Shown in pieces: positions 14,282-16,705 of a DNA stretch of 16,705 nucleotides. Made by a program: the position numbers and the translations under genes. The notes below the pieces were generated by a model. It had not been told where the DNA came from, did not search any database, and was given only the letters and a program-made list of their open reading frames with translations. The stretch comes from Myxococcales bacterium (GTDB lineage: Bacteria; Myxococcota; Polyangia; Polyangiales; Polyangiaceae): the NCBI GenBank assembly GCA_020430865.1, contig JAGQIY010001497.1:1-16705 (forward strand). The letters are read 5' to 3'. Numbering within the stretch: position 1 is the stretch's first letter; each line of letters begins with the position of its first letter.

Positions 14282-14455
14282 GAGCCTGCGCCGGTTGAAG
14301 CCGCACCAGCCAGTGCCCAGCCGAACGCGGCCGAGGCGCCGTCAGCCTCCGCGGCGACTCGGGCAAGCAAGCCCTTTGCCGAGCGCTTCACCCAGGTCGC
14401 CTCCGACACGAACCTGAGCAACCTCGCCGTGTTTCTGCATGGTAGCACGATATAA
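14282..14455 (+). pseudogene. Possible 3' remnant of a decayed gene
   Basis: After an in-frame TAG (14279-14281) there are 57 open codons and a TAA (14453-14455). Codon use is coding-like, with G or C in most third positions. The translation has an Ala/Pro-rich linker (AAPASAQPNAAEAPSAS) and then KPFAERFTQVASDTNLSNLA. No ATG, GTG or TTG occurs near its beginning, so it cannot be an intact gene. It may be the tail of a gene lost by deletion. The 99-codon antisense frame over the same bases looks worse. Chance remains possible. Confidence 0.3.
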
Positions 14456-14593
14456 CCAGGCGGATATTCCAGTCTCGCCACCACGCCATTCGGCAACGTG
14501 GCGCTATGCTACGTTCGGTTTTGCCGAACTAGCCTAGACTAGTATTTCTTCATGGCGGGTGGGGAGGCCGGTTACTAGGCTTTCCTCTGCCTC
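14456..14593. promoter_or_regulatory. A/T-richer upstream region of the heme oxygenase/phytochrome genes, with CTAG cluster
   Basis: This gap is visibly richer in A/T than its surroundings. It contains a small hairpin TTCGG-TTTTG-CCGAA (14515-14528) and four CTAG tetramers (14529, 14534, 14539, 14575), three of them spaced exactly five bases apart. TTGCCG (14521-14526) and TATTTC (14543-14548), 16 bases apart, are a possible weak -35/-10 pair, with the CTAG triplet lying in the spacer. Promoter function is inferred from position upstream of the 14594 gene. Confidence 0.35.
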
Positions 14594-15208
14594 ATGGAAG
14601 CGATCTACCACTCATCTTTGCAGTCTAACGGAGTGCGTAGTCGTATCCGGGAGGCAACTCGGGTTGCGCACGCGCGCTTGGAACTACATGTCGGCTTGTC
14701 CAACGACCGCTTCGAGCGGAAGCGCTATGTGCGTTTCCTCGAGCGGATGTGGGGCTTCCAGTATCCGCTCGAGGAGCGCCTGACGGCCTTTCCGCGGCTC
14801 CGCACCGTGTTGCCGGATGTGCCGCTGCGCGCCCGCGCCAGGCTCGCCCGGGAGGACCTGCGGGTGCTTGCGCCCGATACTCGGCTTTCGATCTGCAGCG
14901 ACCTGCCGTTGACCGACACGCTGCCTCGAGCGCTCGGAGTGCTCTACGTGCTCGAGGGAGCCACCCTTGGAGGGCGCTCGCTAGTGAAAGCCTTGGAGCG
15001 ATTCCCGGAGGAAACTGACGGGGTGGGGCGGTACTTGCGCGGTTACGGTCCGCAGACCAGCTATCGCTGGAAGCGCTTCTTGAACGCCCTGGAGACGAGT
15101 GTGACCAGCGACCTGGACCAGCTGGAAGCGACGCAGGGTGCCGTCGACGCGTTCTCTCGGCTCGAAGCTTGGTTCGAGCAGGGAGCAGGTGTCCGAGATG
15201 GACAGTGA
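14594..15208 (+). CDS. bphO: Heme oxygenase (biliverdin-forming), bacteriophytochrome-linked
   Basis: A 204-residue heme oxygenase that opens heme to biliverdin, iron and CO and so supplies the chromophore of the neighbouring phytochrome. The proximal heme ligand is in REATRVAHARLE (His at about residue 27), and the distal-helix signature is GVLYVLEGATLGGRSLV. Length matches BphO/HemO proteins (about 200). The start is placed at ATG 14594 without a visible ribosome-binding site; a GTG at 14632 preceded by GGA is an alternative. Its last 11 bases overlap the phytochrome gene, indicating one transcript and coupled translation. The first ~40 codons use more A/T in third position than most genes here. 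Confidence 0.9.
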   Translation: MEAIYHSSLQSNGVRSRIREATRVAHARLELHVGLSNDRFERKRYVRFLERMWGFQYPLEERLTAFPRLRTVLPDVPLRARARLAREDLRVLAPDTRLSICSDLPLTDTLPRALGVLYVLEGATLGGRSLVKALERFPEETDGVGRYLRGYGPQTSYRWKRFLNALETSVTSDLDQLEATQGAVDAFSRLEAWFEQGAGVRDGQ

Positions 15209-16705
15209 ATCGCTACGCCGATACTGCGACACGGAGCCCGTTCACTTCATTGGTGCCATCCAACCTCATGGAGTGCTGCTGGCGCTGAACCCCGCCACGC
15301 TCGTGGTCGAGCGAGTGTCCCAGAACGCCCAGCAGCAGCTTCAGCGCGAGCTGAACGAGCTGATCGGTCTTCCGGTCAGCGCGTTGGTGGGCGCTGACAC
15401 CCAGTCGCGCTTGCAGCGCCGGGTGCTGGAGGGCCTTGGGGATGCGATTCGGCACCTAGGAGTCGACCGTCTCGGCACGGACACGGACTTCGATATTCTC
15501 CTGCACCAGTGTGGTGACGTGGTGTTGCTCGAGGCGGAGCTCGCCCAGGGGAGAAACCTCATCGCGCTCGAGTTTGCAGAGCAGCTACACGAGAGCCTGG
15601 TGCGTTGCGAGAAAGCGCGGAGCATTCAAGTCCTCGCGGAAACGGTCGTGGCTGATGTTCGTCGCCTCACCGGCTACGACCGAGTCATGGTGTACCGCTT
15701 CGCAGAGAATGGCGCCGGACACGTCATTTCCGAGGCCATGGGCGAGAACCTCCAGCTGGAGAGTTTCCTCGATCTGCATTACCCAGCATCCGACATCCCC
15801 GAGCCCGCGCGGCGGGTGATGCTCTTGAAGCGATCACGCGTCATCGTCGACGTTGCGGCGCCGGCTTCACCTATCTGCCCATCGACGAACTCGGAGACCG
15901 GTGCGCTGGATCTCACCTACGCCGAGCTGCGGGCGGCGGCGCCGGTTCACCTCGAGTACCTGCGGAATATGGGAGTGACGGCGAGCCTCACCCTGTCCAT
16001 CGTGGTGAACGGCCGCCTCTGGGGGTTGATCGCATGCCACCACTATTCAGGCTCTCGGCGGCTCTCCTATGACGCACGGCTTGCGTGCGAGGTGCTCTCA
16101 CGAACGGTGTCCCTCCACGTGGAGCGCCAGCTCAAGCGGCGCGAGCTCGAGATCAAGGAGCAGGCGACCAACACGCGGCTGTTGCTGGTCGAGGCGCTCA
16201 AGGGGGAGAGCAAGGATCCTCTCCAGGCCCTGCTGAACGGCGGGGAGAAGCTCGCGGAGTACGTCGATTGCTCGGGCTTCGCGATCGTCGGGAGCCATCC
16301 AGGCAGCTGGGGTGAGTGTCCAGATCCCGCGCTGTTGCGGCGCTTCGTCAGCTGGCTGAATGCTCAGAACGTGCTCGACGTTTGGGCCACCGACTGCGTG
16401 GGGGAAGCGGGGTTTCAGGGCGCCGAGGACGTGACGGAGATCGCGAGCGGACTGCTCGCGTTGCCTTTGACCGACACCGGCACTGAGTGGCTGATCTGGT
16501 TCCGAGCGGAACAAGTGCGCGCGGTGAAGTGGGCGGGTAGGCCTGATGAGGCTTATACGGTCGATCCAGAGACCCAGCGCATCTCCCCCCGCAAGAGCTT
16601 CGCGGAGTGGAGTGAGAATGTGCGCGGTCGGAGCGTGGCATGGGACCCCGAGGAACTGCACTCCGTTCGACGGCTCAGGCAGGCGTTCGTGGAGATCACC
16701 TACCG
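15198..16705 (+). CDS. bphP: Bacteriophytochrome photosensor (partial, output domain beyond right edge)
   Basis: The frame is open from ATG 15198 to the window end (502 codons). PAS: RYCDTEPVHFIGAIQPHG, with Cys10 in the position that binds biliverdin. GAF: LTGYDRVMVYRF, PASDIPEPAR (Asp199-Ile-Pro) and HLEYLRNMGVTAS (His251), followed by GRLWGLIACHH. PHY: starts near residue 320 and includes the tongue WFRAEQVRAVKWAG and the PRxSF motif in SPRKSFAEW. These are the red/far-red sensing core; a histidine kinase module would be expected next but is not in the window. An in-frame GTG at 15189 with GGGAG upstream is an alternative start. It overlaps bphO by 11 bases. Confidence 0.95.
   Translation, partial: MDSESLRRYCDTEPVHFIGAIQPHGVLLALNPATLVVERVSQNAQQQLQRELNELIGLPVSALVGADTQSRLQRRVLEGLGDAIRHLGVDRLGTDTDFDILLHQCGDVVLLEAELAQGRNLIALEFAEQLHESLVRCEKARSIQVLAETVVADVRRLTGYDRVMVYRFAENGAGHVISEAMGENLQLESFLDLHYPASDIPEPARRVMLLKRSRVIVDVAAPASPICPSTNSETGALDLTYAELRAAAPVHLEYLRNMGVTASLTLSIVVNGRLWGLIACHHYSGSRRLSYDARLACEVLSRTVSLHVERQLKRRELEIKEQATNTRLLLVEALKGESKDPLQALLNGGEKLAEYVDCSGFAIVGSHPGSWGECPDPALLRRFVSWLNAQNVLDVWATDCVGEAGFQGAEDVTEIASGLLALPLTDTGTEWLIWFRAEQVRAVKWAGRPDEAYTVDPETQRISPRKSFAEWSENVRGRSVAWDPEELHSVRRLRQAFVEITY

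Noticed and set aside
14197..14496. Ninety-nine-residue minus-strand open frame in the 14214-14593 gap
   Set aside because: No ribosome-binding site, it runs through the likely terminator and into the end of the 13662 gene, and its composition is Ala/Arg-rich like a shadow frame.
1..16705. tRNA, rRNA, CRISPR array, insertion sequence or attachment site
   Set aside because: No cloverleaf-like sequence, regularly spaced repeats, transposase or integrase motifs, or terminal inverted repeats were seen on either strand by reading; a dedicated scan was not possible.

Overview
The window is GC-rich DNA (roughly two thirds G+C by eye) with strong third-position G/C bias, several GTG starts, and many large proteins that match no familiar family. 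A proteobacterial-type bacteriophytochrome with heme oxygenase, a bacterial royal-jelly/yellow-like protein and loosely packed operons of envelope genes together suggest a myxobacterium (Myxococcota). That placement is inference from style, not from a marker gene.

Layout. (1) Positions 1-2806, minus strand: a lipase-like alpha/beta hydrolase, a ferredoxin/flavodoxin-NADP+ reductase (fpr) and a single-pass membrane protein that runs off the left edge. They are spaced 42-55 bases apart. (2) Positions 2807-3097: divergent promoter region with a tandem direct repeat. (3) Positions 3098-11400, plus strand: a run of seven genes, namely a small coiled-coil protein, a PspA/IM30-like protein, a membrane-anchored solute-binding/OmpA fusion, a two-TM coiled-coil protein, a Ycf46-like AAA ATPase, a 598-residue protein of unknown fold with a His/Glu-rich motif, and a small TerB-like protein. 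(4) Positions 11403-13525: a LysR-type regulator, convergent with the TerB-like gene and divergent from a membrane-anchored royal-jelly/yellow-like beta-propeller protein. (5) Positions 13662-14213: an orphan hypothetical gene followed by a likely intrinsic terminator. (6) Positions 14214-14593: an A/T-richer gap with a decayed coding remnant and a cluster of CTAG tetramers. (7) Positions 14594-16705: a heme oxygenase gene overlapping a bacteriophytochrome gene that runs off the right edge.

The most interesting part is region 3. PspA belongs to the ESCRT-III-like membrane-remodelling superfamily, and ESCRT-III polymers elsewhere are dismantled by AAA ATPases. Here a PspA-like protein is encoded with an AAA ATPase, a second protein carrying the same N-terminal helix motif, a periplasmic sensor-like protein that can bind a solute and the cell wall, a two-TM coiled-coil protein and a TerB-like protein. 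I read this as a candidate envelope-stress or membrane-repair system spanning periplasm, inner membrane and cytoplasm. The individual family assignments are fairly secure except for the 598-residue protein. The idea that they act as one system rests on gene order, one start/stop overlap and the shared helix motif.

A 13-base word (CCTCACCCCCAAA) occurs four times, twice between genes, and two of the copies share 17 bases. No tRNA, rRNA, CRISPR array, transposase or integrase was seen.
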